A DNA stretch of 33,032 nt from Lachnospiraceae bacterium (GTDB taxonomy: Bacteria > Bacillota > Clostridia > Lachnospirales > Lachnospiraceae), in the NCBI GenBank assembly GCA_029219245.1, contig JAQXTA010000033.1:1-33032 (forward strand), given 5' to 3'. Below the pieces are notes generated by a model, which did not search any database, was not told where the DNA came from, and saw nothing but the letters and a program-made list of their open reading frames with translations. Position 1 is the stretch's first letter, and the number at the start of each line of letters is the position of its first letter. This document shows positions 1-7,172 of the stretch, piece after piece. The translations under genes were made by a program, and so were the position numbers.

Positions 1-51
1 CATGATGAATAAAAAATCGGAGTCGAGTATTTGAATAGTCAGATCCAGAAT

Positions 52-79
52 TTTATCGGCGGGAATTCCCGCCGATAAA
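52..79. repeat. 28-bp perfect palindrome
   Basis: The arm TTTATCGGCGGGAA is followed immediately by its exact reverse complement, with no spacer. It could form a GC-rich hairpin or bind a dimeric protein. No T-run follows on either strand, so it is not an ordinary terminator. Together with the neighbouring GTGGG repeats it may belong to the end of an insertion sequence. Confidence 0.85.
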
Positions 80-80
80 T

Positions 81-136
81 GCTCAAAAATAAGTGGGGAA
101 TTTTCTCCGATAAAAGTGGGACTTTTTTATTGACAA
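81..136. mobile_element. Possible IS21-family terminal region (remnant or right end)
   Basis: Two similar blocks, GTGGGGAATTTT and a GTGGGACTTTTTT copy, separated by CCGATAAAA, end in TTGACA. IS21-family elements characteristically carry multiple G-rich/T-rich repeats of this layout just inside a terminus that reads TGTCAA in the inward direction. No transposase gene can be seen because the element would extend left of position 1. The call rests on pattern resemblance only and could be wrong. Confidence 0.3.
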
Positions 137-191
137 TCACACCAAGCAAAAGGATATCCTAAGAAATAAGCACCCCAGAAAGGACTTTAAA

Positions 192-404
192 TTATAAAAA
201 ACTATAGAAAAAAACATAGCTGCGAAATGGTATTTCTATCATTTTGCAGCTATTGCATTGCTTTTTCCATCTAAGGTAGTGCGGCATTCTTCTATTGATT
301 GATTTTTCTGTTACAAATCCATAAAATTCATTTACACAACCTACCATTCTTTTATAAACGCCAGGATATCCTGAACACTCTTTTCCCTTAATATTATTTT
401 TCAT
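192..404 (-). CDS. Doubtful short ORF, 70 aa
   Basis: An ATG-initiated frame overlaps the stop of another short leftward frame (401-511) as ATGA. The predicted protein is Cys/Lys/Arg-rich with no family I recognise. Its last third lies inside the stem of the terminator at 208-253, so that part of the peptide is dictated by RNA structure. It may be a decayed fragment rather than a gene, or a short peptide ahead of a terminator. Confidence 0.2.
   Translation of the reverse strand: MKNNIKGKECSGYPGVYKRMVGCVNEFYGFVTEKSINRRMPHYLRWKKQCNSCKMIEIPFRSYVFFYSFL
208..253 (-). terminator. Rho-independent terminator
   Basis: On the minus strand ATAGCTGC plus AAAATG pairs with CATTT plus GCAGCTAT, then a run of seven T follows. 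It ends leftward transcription coming from the cation efflux gene and the short frames at 192-511. Confidence 0.75.
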
Positions 405-511
405 TGCTCCATAACATAATCAACTGGTATATTATACAATTCCTTACTTAATGTTTCCCAAAGGTAAAAGCCAAGAACCATCTTTTTAACTGTAAAATTA
501 ATTCTTTCCAC
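401..511 (-). CDS. Doubtful 36-aa ORF with GTG start, coupled to the next frame
   Basis: A 36-codon leftward frame starts at GTG with an AGGAAG-like ribosome site about 9 bases ahead. It ends in a TGA that overlaps the ATG of the 70-aa frame at 404. The product looks amphipathic (…VLGFYLWETLSKEL…) and is not recognised. The two frames together could be one decayed gene broken by a frameshift, or a small coupled pair. Support is weak. Confidence 0.15.
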   Translation of the reverse strand: MERINFTVKKMVLGFYLWETLSKELYNIPVDYVMEQ

Positions 512-575
512 CGTATCTACTTCCTGTCAATAAAACCTCGCCCTGGTATACCAGCCTTTCCATCCATCGTTCTCC

Positions 576-1493
576 CTACTTCGCCGGATTCACATGAACC
601 ATGATATGTTTTACCTTCGGGAAATTCTGTTCAATATCATCATGCACAGCTTCTGCAATATCATGTGCTTCCTGCAATGTGTGTGACCCATCTGCCTGAA
701 TTTCCACATCCACATAAATTTTATTGCCAAAGATGCGTGTTTGAAGCAAATCTATACCCATCACATTCTCGTTCTTCATAACACAATCAGAAATCTGCTT
801 TTCTGTCTCTTCATCACAGGAATGATCCACCATTTTGTCCATGGCATCCTTAAAAATGTCAAAAGCTGCTTTTACAATAAACACGAAAATTACCAGACTG
901 GCAATAGAATCCATGATTGGGAAACCAAGTCTAGCTCCTCCGATTCCTATCAAAGCCCCTATTGAAGAAAATGCATCTGAACGGTGATGCCACGCATCCG
1001 CCATTAGTGCACTGGAATCAATTTTCTTTGCATAGTATCTTGTATACCAGTACATTCCTTCCTTACTTAAAATCGATACAATTGCTGCAATTAATGCCAG
1101 AATTCCCGGCACTTGCAAATCACTATAATTACCATGCAAAACATTTTTTAATGCATCCATCCCAATTCCGAGACCTGTGATAAAAAGAACTATAGCCAGG
1201 ACGATAGCCGCCACACATTCCAAACGTTCATGTCCATAAGGATGTTCTTTATCAGGCTCTTTTGATGCCAGCTTAATACCAATGATAACCACGAAAGTAC
1301 TGAATACGTCAGATGCTGAATGGATGGCATCACTAATCATCGCATTGGAGTGGGCTATAATTCCTACCAGAAGCTTAACTACAGACAGCACTACATTTCC
1401 AATAATGGTAATAAATGACACTCTGTTTGCTACTTTCTGAAAATCCGTTTCTGTAACATTGTTCTTCCTTGTTATTGTTTTGCTTTTTTCCAT
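576..1493 (-). CDS. Cation diffusion facilitator (CDF) metal efflux transporter
   Basis: A 305-residue CDF-family divalent metal/proton antiporter that exports Co, Ni, Zn or similar ions across the cytoplasmic membrane. About five or six hydrophobic segments are visible. The paired metal-site motifs are present: HSASD (His58, Asp62) in the second segment and HHRSD (His169, Asp173) in the fifth, with HPYGHER between. The C-terminal 80 residues form the usual cytoplasmic ferredoxin-like domain ending HVNPAK. I chose ATG 1493 because GGAGG lies eight bases upstream. A TTG five codons earlier has no such site. The gene follows a NiCo riboswitch, so Co/Ni is the likely inducer and probably the substrate. 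The family's exact metal cannot be read from sequence alone. Confidence 0.93.
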   Translation of the reverse strand: MEKSKTITRKNNVTETDFQKVANRVSFITIIGNVVLSVVKLLVGIIAHSNAMISDAIHSASDVFSTFVVIIGIKLASKEPDKEHPYGHERLECVAAIVLAIVLFITGLGIGMDALKNVLHGNYSDLQVPGILALIAAIVSILSKEGMYWYTRYYAKKIDSSALMADAWHHRSDAFSSIGALIGIGGARLGFPIMDSIASLVIFVFIVKAAFDIFKDAMDKMVDHSCDEETEKQISDCVMKNENVMGIDLLQTRIFGNKIYVDVEIQADGSHTLQEAHDIAEAVHDDIEQNFPKVKHIMVHVNPAK

Positions 1494-1581
1494 ACTTGTT
1501 ACCTCCAATATTTTAAGATAACTCTATGGCACTAAACATATGTGGGAGTTTTTAACGAATTGCTTTCTGACAAAGAAGTAT

Positions 1582-1628
1582 AAAAAAACATCCACGAATC
1601 AGTATTAGCAACTACTGTCCCGTGGATG
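1582..1628 (-). terminator. Riboswitch-controlled terminator
   Basis: CATCCACG (1621-1628) pairs with CGTGGATG (1589-1596) and is followed by seven T. The first arm reuses the TCCAC strand of the aptamer's last hairpin, so aptamer and terminator cannot form together. This predicts antitermination when metal is bound, giving metal-induced efflux. Confidence 0.8.
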
Positions 1629-1702
1629 AAAGATTCCACTGTCACTCATGTGACCCGACTCCATGACGTTCTGTCACGGTCTGCTCAGTTTGTACTGTAG
1701 AT
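1598..1702 (-). promoter_or_regulatory. NiCo (czcD) riboswitch aptamer
   Basis: Read on the minus strand this leader folds as a four-way junction. P1 pairs CAGTA..CAAACT with AGTTG..TACTG. Three hairpins follow: CCGTGAC/GTCATGG, GTCAC/GTGAC and GTGGA/TCCAC. The junction sequences CTGAGCAG and GGGACAG match what I recall of the NiCo riboswitch class, which senses Co2+ and Ni2+ and turns on efflux genes. Its position directly before a CDF transporter fits. The class assignment is from memory of the consensus and was not run through a covariance model. Confidence 0.78.
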
Positions 1703-1728
1703 TTATATGCAGTGCAAAGAGTTTTTAT

Positions 1729-1757
1729 AGAATATCATATGTTTTAATGTTTGTCAA
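1729..1757 (-). promoter_or_regulatory. Sigma-A promoter of the CDF gene
   Basis: TTGACA (1752-1757), a 17-base spacer and TATTCT (1729-1734) lie just upstream of the riboswitch on the minus strand. Confidence 0.75.
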
Positions 1758-1774
1758 TGATAAAATATCATACT

Positions 1775-1807
1775 GGCTATTTACCCGGCTATTTACCCGG
1801 CTATTTA
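1775..1807. repeat. 12-bp tandem repeat, 2.75 copies
   Basis: GGCTATTTACCC occurs at 1775-1786 and 1787-1798, then GGCTATTTA at 1799-1807. The repeat includes the stop codon of a 33-codon leftward open stretch (about 1801-1900) that has no start and no recognised product. That stretch may be the tail of a decayed gene. Confidence 0.8.
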
Positions 1808-1904
1808 TGACTATTCATCCTAAAGGCGATTAAAATATTTTCCACTACCTGGGCATGTTCACGACTTTCATCCGTTAGAGTGCGCCATGGCGCGCAAACA
1901 AAAA

Positions 1905-1936
1905 TAACTGTCAAGTTTTCAAAACTTTGACAGTTA
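1905..1936 (-). terminator. Terminator after trpXYZ
   Basis: TAACTGTCA-AGTTTT pairs with AAAACTTTGACAGTTA around a one-base loop with a single bulge, followed on the minus strand by TTTTTG. It ends the trp transporter transcript. The T-rich flank on the plus side is weaker. Confidence 0.75.
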
Positions 1937-1986
1937 CTTTTAGTTTTATCGATATCACATATGTGAATTCGTTCGATTTAGTCTTT

Positions 1987-2790
1987 CTATTTTGACAGCA
2001 AAATTCGATCATTGTCCAGACGTTTTCCGGCACAGATTTGGAACTGCTGTAACAAATCATCAATCGTCAGCTTGCTTCTTTCCTCGCCCTGTACATCAAA
2101 TACAATACTGCCATAATCCATCATCAGCGTACGGTTGCCAAGCTCCAGTGCCTGATGCATGTTATGGGTTACCATCAGACAGGTAATCTTGCGCTCTGCA
2201 ATGATAGTCTTTGTCAGTTCCAGCACTTTTTCGGCCGTTGCCGGGTCCAGCGCTGCGGTGTGCTCATCCAACAGCAGAATCTTAGGCGTTACCATCGTTG
2301 CCATAAGCAGGGTAAGTGCCTGCCTTTGTCCGCCGGAAAGCAAGCCTACCGGCTGTTTCATCCGATCTTCCAGTCCCATATTCAATAAGGAAAGCTGTTC
2401 TCTGAATTTCTGTTTCTCTTTTCCGGTAATGCGACTGAAAAATGCATGGGAAGCAGTGGAAGCCCGCAAATAGGCAAGTGCCATATTTTCCTCAATCGTC
2501 ATATGCGGTGCCGTACCTTTTAACGGGTCCTGAAACAAATGCCCGATAACCTTACTGCGGATATGCTCTTTGCGGTAAGTAATATCCTCACCGTCCAGAA
2601 GAATCTGTCCTTCGTCTACATAAAAGGCTCCTGTAATCGCATTGAACAAAGTAGATTTTCCTGCGCCGTTGCTGCCTACTATGGTTGCAAAATCACCGTC
2701 TGCCAGTTCCAGACTGATCTGGTTCAGCGCTTTCTTTTCATTTACAGTACCTGGATTGAAGGTTTTGGAAATATTCTTAATGGTTAACAT
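1987..2790 (-). CDS. trpZ: Tryptophan ABC transporter, ATP-binding protein
   Basis: A 267-residue ABC ATPase that powers the importer encoded with the two genes upstream. Walker A (GSNGAGKST), the signature LSGGQRQ, Walker B (ILLLDEH) and the switch His (THNMHQ) are intact. I chose ATG 2790 because AAGGTGG lies about nine bases before it, giving the normal MLTIKNISKTF start. An in-frame ATG 54 bases earlier lies inside the permease gene and has no good ribosome site. The start overlaps the permease stop by seven bases, so translation is probably coupled. The family is the ATPase of the ABC_sub_bind (PF04392) systems. The tryptophan assignment comes from the Trp T-box upstream. Confidence 0.88.
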   Translation of the reverse strand: MLTIKNISKTFNPGTVNEKKALNQISLELADGDFATIVGSNGAGKSTLFNAITGAFYVDEGQILLDGEDITYRKEHIRSKVIGHLFQDPLKGTAPHMTIEENMALAYLRASTASHAFFSRITGKEKQKFREQLSLLNMGLEDRMKQPVGLLSGGQRQALTLLMATMVTPKILLLDEHTAALDPATAEKVLELTKTIIAERKITCLMVTHNMHQALELGNRTLMMDYGSIVFDVQGEERSKLTIDDLLQQFQICAGKRLDNDRILLSK

Positions 2791-3731
2791 GCGTTTCCAC
2801 CACCTTTCTTGTTCATCCGTATAGAGGCATTCCTTTGTCTGCAAAAAAGAGCCTTTTCCTTCAGATAAGGAAATGAAATTGCAATCGCAACAATAATCGC
2901 CGATACTAATTTTAAGGCTTCTGCCGGAACATTCATACGAAGCGCCACTGCCACAATGAAACGGTATAAGCAGCTTCCCAGAATGACACCGATTACTTTC
3001 CGAAGCACACTGCCTTTTCCAATCAGTGTCTCTCCGATAATCAGACTTGCCAGTGCAATGGTTACCATACCGGTTCCCAAGTTAATATCACAGGATTTCT
3101 GGTACTGTCCTAAAATAGCACCGGAAAGCGCTGTCAAAGAGTTCGCAATGCAAAGTCCTACGGTAATCGTAAAAAGAGGGTTAATGCTAGAGGCTCTTAC
3201 CATATATTCATTATCGCCGGTTGCCCGTATGGAAAGCCCGATTCTGGTATTTAAAAACCACGCCAGAATCACTCCGATTACAAGGACAATCAGAAATACA
3301 ATCAGGAATTTATACCAGTCATTGTACCAGCCCGCAGCAATTTTATCCTTAGCCAGACTGAATATCGTATCGCATCCGAACAGGTTCACATTGGATGAAA
3401 AGCCCATAACCGCAATATTTACCGTATACAATCCGGTATTGACAATAATTCCTGCAAGGATGGACGGTACACCCATTCTTGTCTGTAAAAATGCGGTAAT
3501 AAAACCGGAGCAGATACCCGCTCCCATTGCTGCAAAAAGTGCTAAAAACGGATGGCCTGACATCGTCACCATCGCACCCACCGCACAGCCTAATGTAAAA
3601 CAGCCATCTGTGGACAAATCCGCAATATTTAAAATACTAAAGGAAATAAACAATGCCAGCGCGACCAGAGAATAAATACATCCCAGTTCCAACGCACTTT
3701 GCAAAATTGATAAGGTAAATATGGACTCCAT
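2784..3731 (-). CDS. trpY: Tryptophan ABC transporter, permease
   Basis: A 315-residue polytopic membrane permease of the branched-chain amino acid type (BPD_transp_2), with about eight to nine hydrophobic segments. It would form the channel of the importer with the lipoprotein encoded upstream and the ATPase downstream. It starts 27 bases after the trpX stop and overlaps the ATPase start, giving the order trpX-trpY-trpZ known from other Firmicutes. The extended frame on the opposite strand (2956-3675) is an antisense shadow. Confidence 0.88.
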   Translation of the reverse strand: MESIFTLSILQSALELGCIYSLVALALFISFSILNIADLSTDGCFTLGCAVGAMVTMSGHPFLALFAAMGAGICSGFITAFLQTRMGVPSILAGIIVNTGLYTVNIAVMGFSSNVNLFGCDTIFSLAKDKIAAGWYNDWYKFLIVFLIVLVIGVILAWFLNTRIGLSIRATGDNEYMVRASSINPLFTITVGLCIANSLTALSGAILGQYQKSCDINLGTGMVTIALASLIIGETLIGKGSVLRKVIGVILGSCLYRFIVAVALRMNVPAEALKLVSAIIVAIAISFPYLKEKALFCRQRNASIRMNKKGGGNAC

Positions 3732-3758
3732 GTAATCCCTCTCTTTTTATCTATATAC

Positions 3759-4907
3759 TTACTCAAACTCTTTCGCTGTCTGAATTTCTACCAGGCTTGT
3801 GCACATATCTGCAAACATGCTGTAATCTAAGCCAATTGCTTCTGCGGTTTCGGTATTTACGGTTGCGATACCATTATCCATCGTAACAACTCCTGTGCTT
3901 GCCGGATCAGCTCCATTTACCAGAATCTCAACTACCAGGTCAGCGGTAGCGGTTCCTAAATCTTCATAGTTTACACCATATCCTAAGAAAGCACCGTTTA
4001 AAGCAAAGGAATCTGCGCCGCAGTAATGTGGTACGCCTGCATCAATAAACTTTTCATAAATAGCAAGTTCTGCTGTCATTACGGTATTATCGGTTGGTGT
4101 GAAAACAGCTTCTACGCCGCTTGCAAGAAGAGCATCGGTTGCCAGAGAAATTTCATCATTGGTTGTACCTGTTTTTTCAACCACTTCTACTCCTTTTTCT
4201 TCGCAATATGCTTTGGCAGCTTCAATCGCTGCGGTAGAAGAATCCTGGCTCTTGTCATAGAGCAGTCCTACTTTGGCAATCTCCGGATTTGCTGCAAAAA
4301 TCATATCAAAAACAGCCTCCGTATTTAAGGCATCAGAAGTACCTGTTATATTAGAACCCGGTGCTTCCATGCTATCTACAAGGGCTGCACCTACCGGGTC
4401 AGTTACTGCAGAGAACACAACCGGAATCAGGCTACCGTCTTCTCTTGGATTTTCTGCGGTAGCATTCTGCATTACCATGGCAGTCGGTGTTGCAACCGGT
4501 ACAATAATGTCCACGTTGGATGCAATCAAATCGGTGGCAATCTGATTCATGGTTGTAGAATCTGCCTGACCGTTGTAAGTATAATCCGCATAGTCAAAGG
4601 TTACACCAAGCTCTGCTCCTTTAGCATCTAGCTGTGCCTGTACCGCAGATACAATCTGGTTTAAAGAAGCATCATCCACATACTGCACAATACCTACCTT
4701 ATAGACTTTTCCGTCCTCTGTTGCATCGTTTGCTTCTTCAGCAACTTCGCCGTTTTCCTCTGTTGCTTCCTCTTCTGCCCCACTTTCTTCAGTTGCTTCC
4801 TCTGCCTGTTCACCGGAAGCTGTCGTTTCCTGTGTAGAACCACAGCCTGTTACCATGAATGCCATGGTTACTGCACTTAATAATACTGCTAATACTTTCT
4901 TTTTCAT
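3759..4907 (-). CDS. trpX: Tryptophan ABC transporter, substrate-binding lipoprotein
   Basis: A 382-residue ABC_sub_bind (PF04392) lipoprotein. The signal peptide is followed by lipobox VTGC, so Cys22 should be lipidated and anchor the protein outside the membrane. Residues about 25-65 are a Glu/Ala-rich acidic linker, then a periplasmic-binding fold begins at YKVGIVQYVDD. AGGAGGAG sits ahead of the ATG. This family was first annotated loosely as unknown or BMP-like. Members next to Trp T-boxes are assigned to tryptophan uptake, and the UGG specifier here supports that. Ligand binding itself cannot be read from the sequence. Confidence 0.88.
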   Translation of the reverse strand: MKKKVLAVLLSAVTMAFMVTGCGSTQETTASGEQAEEATEESGAEEEATEENGEVAEEANDATEDGKVYKVGIVQYVDDASLNQIVSAVQAQLDAKGAELGVTFDYADYTYNGQADSTTMNQIATDLIASNVDIIVPVATPTAMVMQNATAENPREDGSLIPVVFSAVTDPVGAALVDSMEAPGSNITGTSDALNTEAVFDMIFAANPEIAKVGLLYDKSQDSSTAAIEAAKAYCEEKGVEVVEKTGTTNDEISLATDALLASGVEAVFTPTDNTVMTAELAIYEKFIDAGVPHYCGADSFALNGAFLGYGVNYEDLGTATADLVVEILVNGADPASTGVVTMDNGIATVNTETAEAIGLDYSMFADMCTSLVEIQTAKEFE

Positions 4908-4944
4908 AAATTTTTCTCCTCCTGATTTAAAAATATCATATTAA

Positions 4945-4978
4945 AAATAAAAAACGCCCCAAGCAAATGCTTGAGACG
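4945..4978 (-). terminator. T-box terminator hairpin
   Basis: CGTCTCAAGC pairs with GCTTGGGGCG around a short loop and is followed by a run of T. It is the alternative to the antiterminator when tRNA-Trp is charged. Confidence 0.88.
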
Positions 4979-5226
4979 GTAATAAACTGACTATTTATTA
5001 TCGCGGTACCACTCAAATTGACTTCCGGAAAATCCGGTTCAAGTCCACCTCTTATCATATACACATCATATATGCCGAATTGATAACGGGTACGGTTCCC
5101 GCCGACACCTACTACTACTTCAGGTCAGCCTCAAAAGTCCATTCCGTATAAGCACCATACTGTTTTCCACCAACCAACAGCTCTCTGCAACGATTTCCTA
5201 TACTTACTACTCTTTCTCACAGGTTT
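4949..5226 (-). promoter_or_regulatory. T-box riboswitch, tryptophan (UGG) specifier
   Basis: On the minus strand the leader shows AGTA, then AGAGAGCTG with GTTGGTGGAAAACAG (Stem I distal motifs), then the specifier loop GGAA-TGG-A. The UGG lies at 5139-5141, opposite the AGTA, with GTATA/TATAC closing the helix above it. The antiterminator T-box motif GAGTGGTACCGCG is at 5001-5013. Uncharged tRNA-Trp should bind the specifier and the TGG of the bulge and allow readthrough into trpXYZ. Confidence 0.93.
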
Positions 5227-5244
5227 TTATTTTTAATATACTCT

Positions 5245-5273
5245 ACCATAATCTATCTGTTTCAAATTGTCAA
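5245..5273 (-). promoter_or_regulatory. Promoter of the trpXYZ operon
   Basis: TTGACA (5268-5273), a 17-base spacer and TATGGT (5245-5250) lie on the minus strand just ahead of the T-box. Confidence 0.7.
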
Positions 5274-5324
5274 TACTAATTTTGAAAGCAATATTTTATT
5301 GAAATTAGAAATTCGAATATCTCA

Positions 5325-5353
5325 TTGAAAAAAATGCGGAAAAAGGCTATGAT
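5325..5353 (+). promoter_or_regulatory. Promoter of the PHP gene
   Basis: TTGAAA (5325-5330), a 17-base spacer and TATGAT (5348-5353) lie about 32 bases before the start codon. It is back to back with the trpXYZ promoter. Confidence 0.7.
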
Positions 5354-5385
5354 AAGAAAGAAATAGAAGAAAGGCATGTTAATTT

Positions 5386-6213
5386 ATGAAACTGGATATG
5401 CATTGTCACACCAAAGAGGGTTCTCCAGACGGAAAAATACCTCTTTTAGAAAATATTGAACTGTTAAAGCAAAAAGGTTATCAGGGAATGCTGATTTCCG
5501 ACCATAACTCCTATAAGGCATATCGCTATTATCAAAATCTTCCGGACAAGCCAAAGGACTTTACGGTTCTGTGCGGAATCGAATATGATACCCTGGATGC
5601 CGGTCACATTCTGGTAATCCTGCCTTCGGGTGTACGTCCGAAAATCATGGAACTGCGTGGTCTTCCGGTTTTTCTTCTGATTGAAATTGTGCATTTATAT
5701 GGCGGTATTTTAGGCCCAGCCCATCCCTGCGGAGAAAAATTTTTAAGCATTTTTAATACCCGACGTGGTAAGAAAGCTTTAGACAAACTAATGCACCGTT
5801 TTGATTTCATTGAAACCTATAATGCCTGTGAAGAGGAAAGTTCCAATGAGTTTGCCGCTTCCCTTGCCATGAAATATCATCTGCCCTGTTTTGGTGGCAG
5901 CGATTCCCATAAATCGGATTGCGTTGGTCTCGGTTATACTCTTTTACAAAAAAACATCCAATCCGAAAATGACCTGATTCAATATATTACCGCCGAACTT
6001 CCGATAAAAGCCGGCGGCACACATTATCTTTATACGACCAAGCAAAAGCTCGGCAAAGTAAACAAGGTTCTTGTTTATTCTTTCTGGTTTTATAACAAGT
6101 TTCTGGCATTGTTTCGTGCCAAAGCCAGGAATCTCGAGTTAGCACAAAATGAGTTATTCTCAACTCTCATGTATCCGAAAAGCAGATATATTTCTTTATC
6201 CCGGGATGAGTAA
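5386..6213 (+). CDS. PHP-domain metal-dependent phosphoesterase
   Basis: A 275-residue protein of the PHP superfamily, which hydrolyses phosphoesters with a multi-metal site. Expected ligands are visible: HCH (His6, His8), SDH (Asp39, His40), Glu66, His74, His113 and DSH (Asp173, His175). The C-terminal 70 residues are basic and aromatic, not obviously part of the domain, and may bind nucleic acid or membrane. The substrate is unknown. Relatives act on histidinol phosphate, nucleotides or 3'-5' phosphoadenosine, but nothing here decides. It is a single-gene unit between divergent trpXYZ and a convergent operon. The ribosome site is weak (GAAAGG about 12 bases away). Confidence 0.85.
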   Translation: MKLDMHCHTKEGSPDGKIPLLENIELLKQKGYQGMLISDHNSYKAYRYYQNLPDKPKDFTVLCGIEYDTLDAGHILVILPSGVRPKIMELRGLPVFLLIEIVHLYGGILGPAHPCGEKFLSIFNTRRGKKALDKLMHRFDFIETYNACEEESSNEFAASLAMKYHLPCFGGSDSHKSDCVGLGYTLLQKNIQSENDLIQYITAELPIKAGGTHYLYTTKQKLGKVNKVLVYSFWFYNKFLALFRAKARNLELAQNELFSTLMYPKSRYISLSRDE

Positions 6214-6234
6214 ATAGAACTTCTATTTACTCAT
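6206..6234. terminator. Bidirectional terminator containing both stop codons
   Basis: ATGAGTAAATAGAA and its perfect reverse complement flank a one-base loop, with T-runs suited to both directions. The TAA of the PHP gene (6211-6213) and the TAG of the convergent gene (6223-6225) both lie within the stem. Confidence 0.85.
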
Positions 6235-7140
6235 TTTTTCCATTACAATATTTTTCAAATCCTCAAGAGAGTCCTTAAACTTTCGGGAAATCATACCCGG
6301 ATTATTACGGATCATATCACGTTTAAATCCTCCCAGCAGTTCTTTGTACTGTCTTCTGTTTTCCATATATAATCCAAATCTTCCACGCAATTCTGCAATT
6401 TCATCTTTGACACTGTCCATATAAGCCCCGGGTGTATTCTGAATATTCTCTTTTAAACTGTGGAACTTCTGCTCCAATTCTTCGACCAGCTCATCCATCT
6501 TAAGCTCACGCTCCTGACGTTTCTGCTCTTTTTCCTGATTGTTAAAAGCAATAATAACATCCAGCCTTCTCTGCATCCGTTCCATTTCTTCTCTGACCCT
6601 CTGCATTTTGATAAGGATATTGCGCAAATCCATGGCAGCCTTGAAGGATAAAGCAAAATCTGCCGCAATATATACCGTTAAAAGTAGTGTAACCACACCC
6701 AGAATATTTCTTGGAATTGCCATCACAAACTGTTCAATTGGCTTATGTACTACTTTCGTCATTAAAATGGTCAAAAGTCCCCATGCAAGTGATGAGGACA
6801 AACAGATATGCCCTTGAAAATTAAATTTCTTATTGGAATAATCCCAATATCTGACTTTAAAAAGCGCTTCCATCGTTACTCCGGTAACATATTCCAACGC
6901 TGTTGCCCCGATACATCCTGCAATATAAGTTAATATCACACTATCCTGAAACGGCATAGAAGCGACTAACATCATAATCGCACCGCATCCGTACAACGGC
7001 AGAAACGGTCCCCTCATAAATCCTCTGTTTACCAGACGTTTGCTTTTGATAGATACAAAAGTGGACTCAAAACACCACCCAAAAAAGCAATAAAAATAAA
7101 AGAAAAATAACCATTGAATAATATTGTATGAATACATCAT
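6223..7140 (-). CDS. CmpB-family (putative ABC-transporter type IV) membrane protein
   Basis: A 305-residue member of the family named ABC_trans_CmpB (PF06541). The N-terminal 170 residues are membrane-spanning and carry the hallmarks FGWCFES, RGFMRGPFLPLYG and ALEYVTG…ALF…WDYS. Residues about 175-240 are a strongly charged coiled-coil-like segment, and a second charged helix continues to the end. Despite the name the transport role is not established. It lies 32 bases after ylmH in the same direction and is probably the last gene of that operon, ending at the shared terminator with the PHP gene. AAAGGA precedes the ATG by four bases. Confidence 0.85.
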   Translation of the reverse strand: MMYSYNIIQWLFFFYFYCFFGWCFESTFVSIKSKRLVNRGFMRGPFLPLYGCGAIMMLVASMPFQDSVILTYIAGCIGATALEYVTGVTMEALFKVRYWDYSNKKFNFQGHICLSSSLAWGLLTILMTKVVHKPIEQFVMAIPRNILGVVTLLLTVYIAADFALSFKAAMDLRNILIKMQRVREEMERMQRRLDVIIAFNNQEKEQKRQERELKMDELVEELEQKFHSLKENIQNTPGAYMDSVKDEIAELRGRFGLYMENRRQYKELLGGFKRDMIRNNPGMISRKFKDSLEDLKNIVMEKMSK

Positions 7141-7172
7141 TTTATCCTTTCTCGTATAACATCAGAAACCTC

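Larger units (their letters stand above)
1..575. other. Left intergenic/accessory stretch without a convincing gene
   Basis: No recognisable gene lies in these 575 bases. Seen directly: a 28-bp perfect palindrome at 52-79, a pair of related G-rich lines at about 92-122 followed by TTGACA at 131-136, two short overlapping leftward frames at 192-511, a strong leftward terminator at 208-253, and a 12-bp palindrome CTGGTATACCAG near 544. The combination of a palindrome and repeated GTGGG motifs next to TTGACA resembles the terminal region of an IS21-family element whose body would lie left of the window. This is only a resemblance, since no transposase sequence is visible. Confidence 0.4.

Noticed and set aside
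2956..3675. 239-codon plus-strand frame
   Set aside because: Antisense to trpY, with no ribosome site and no family features.
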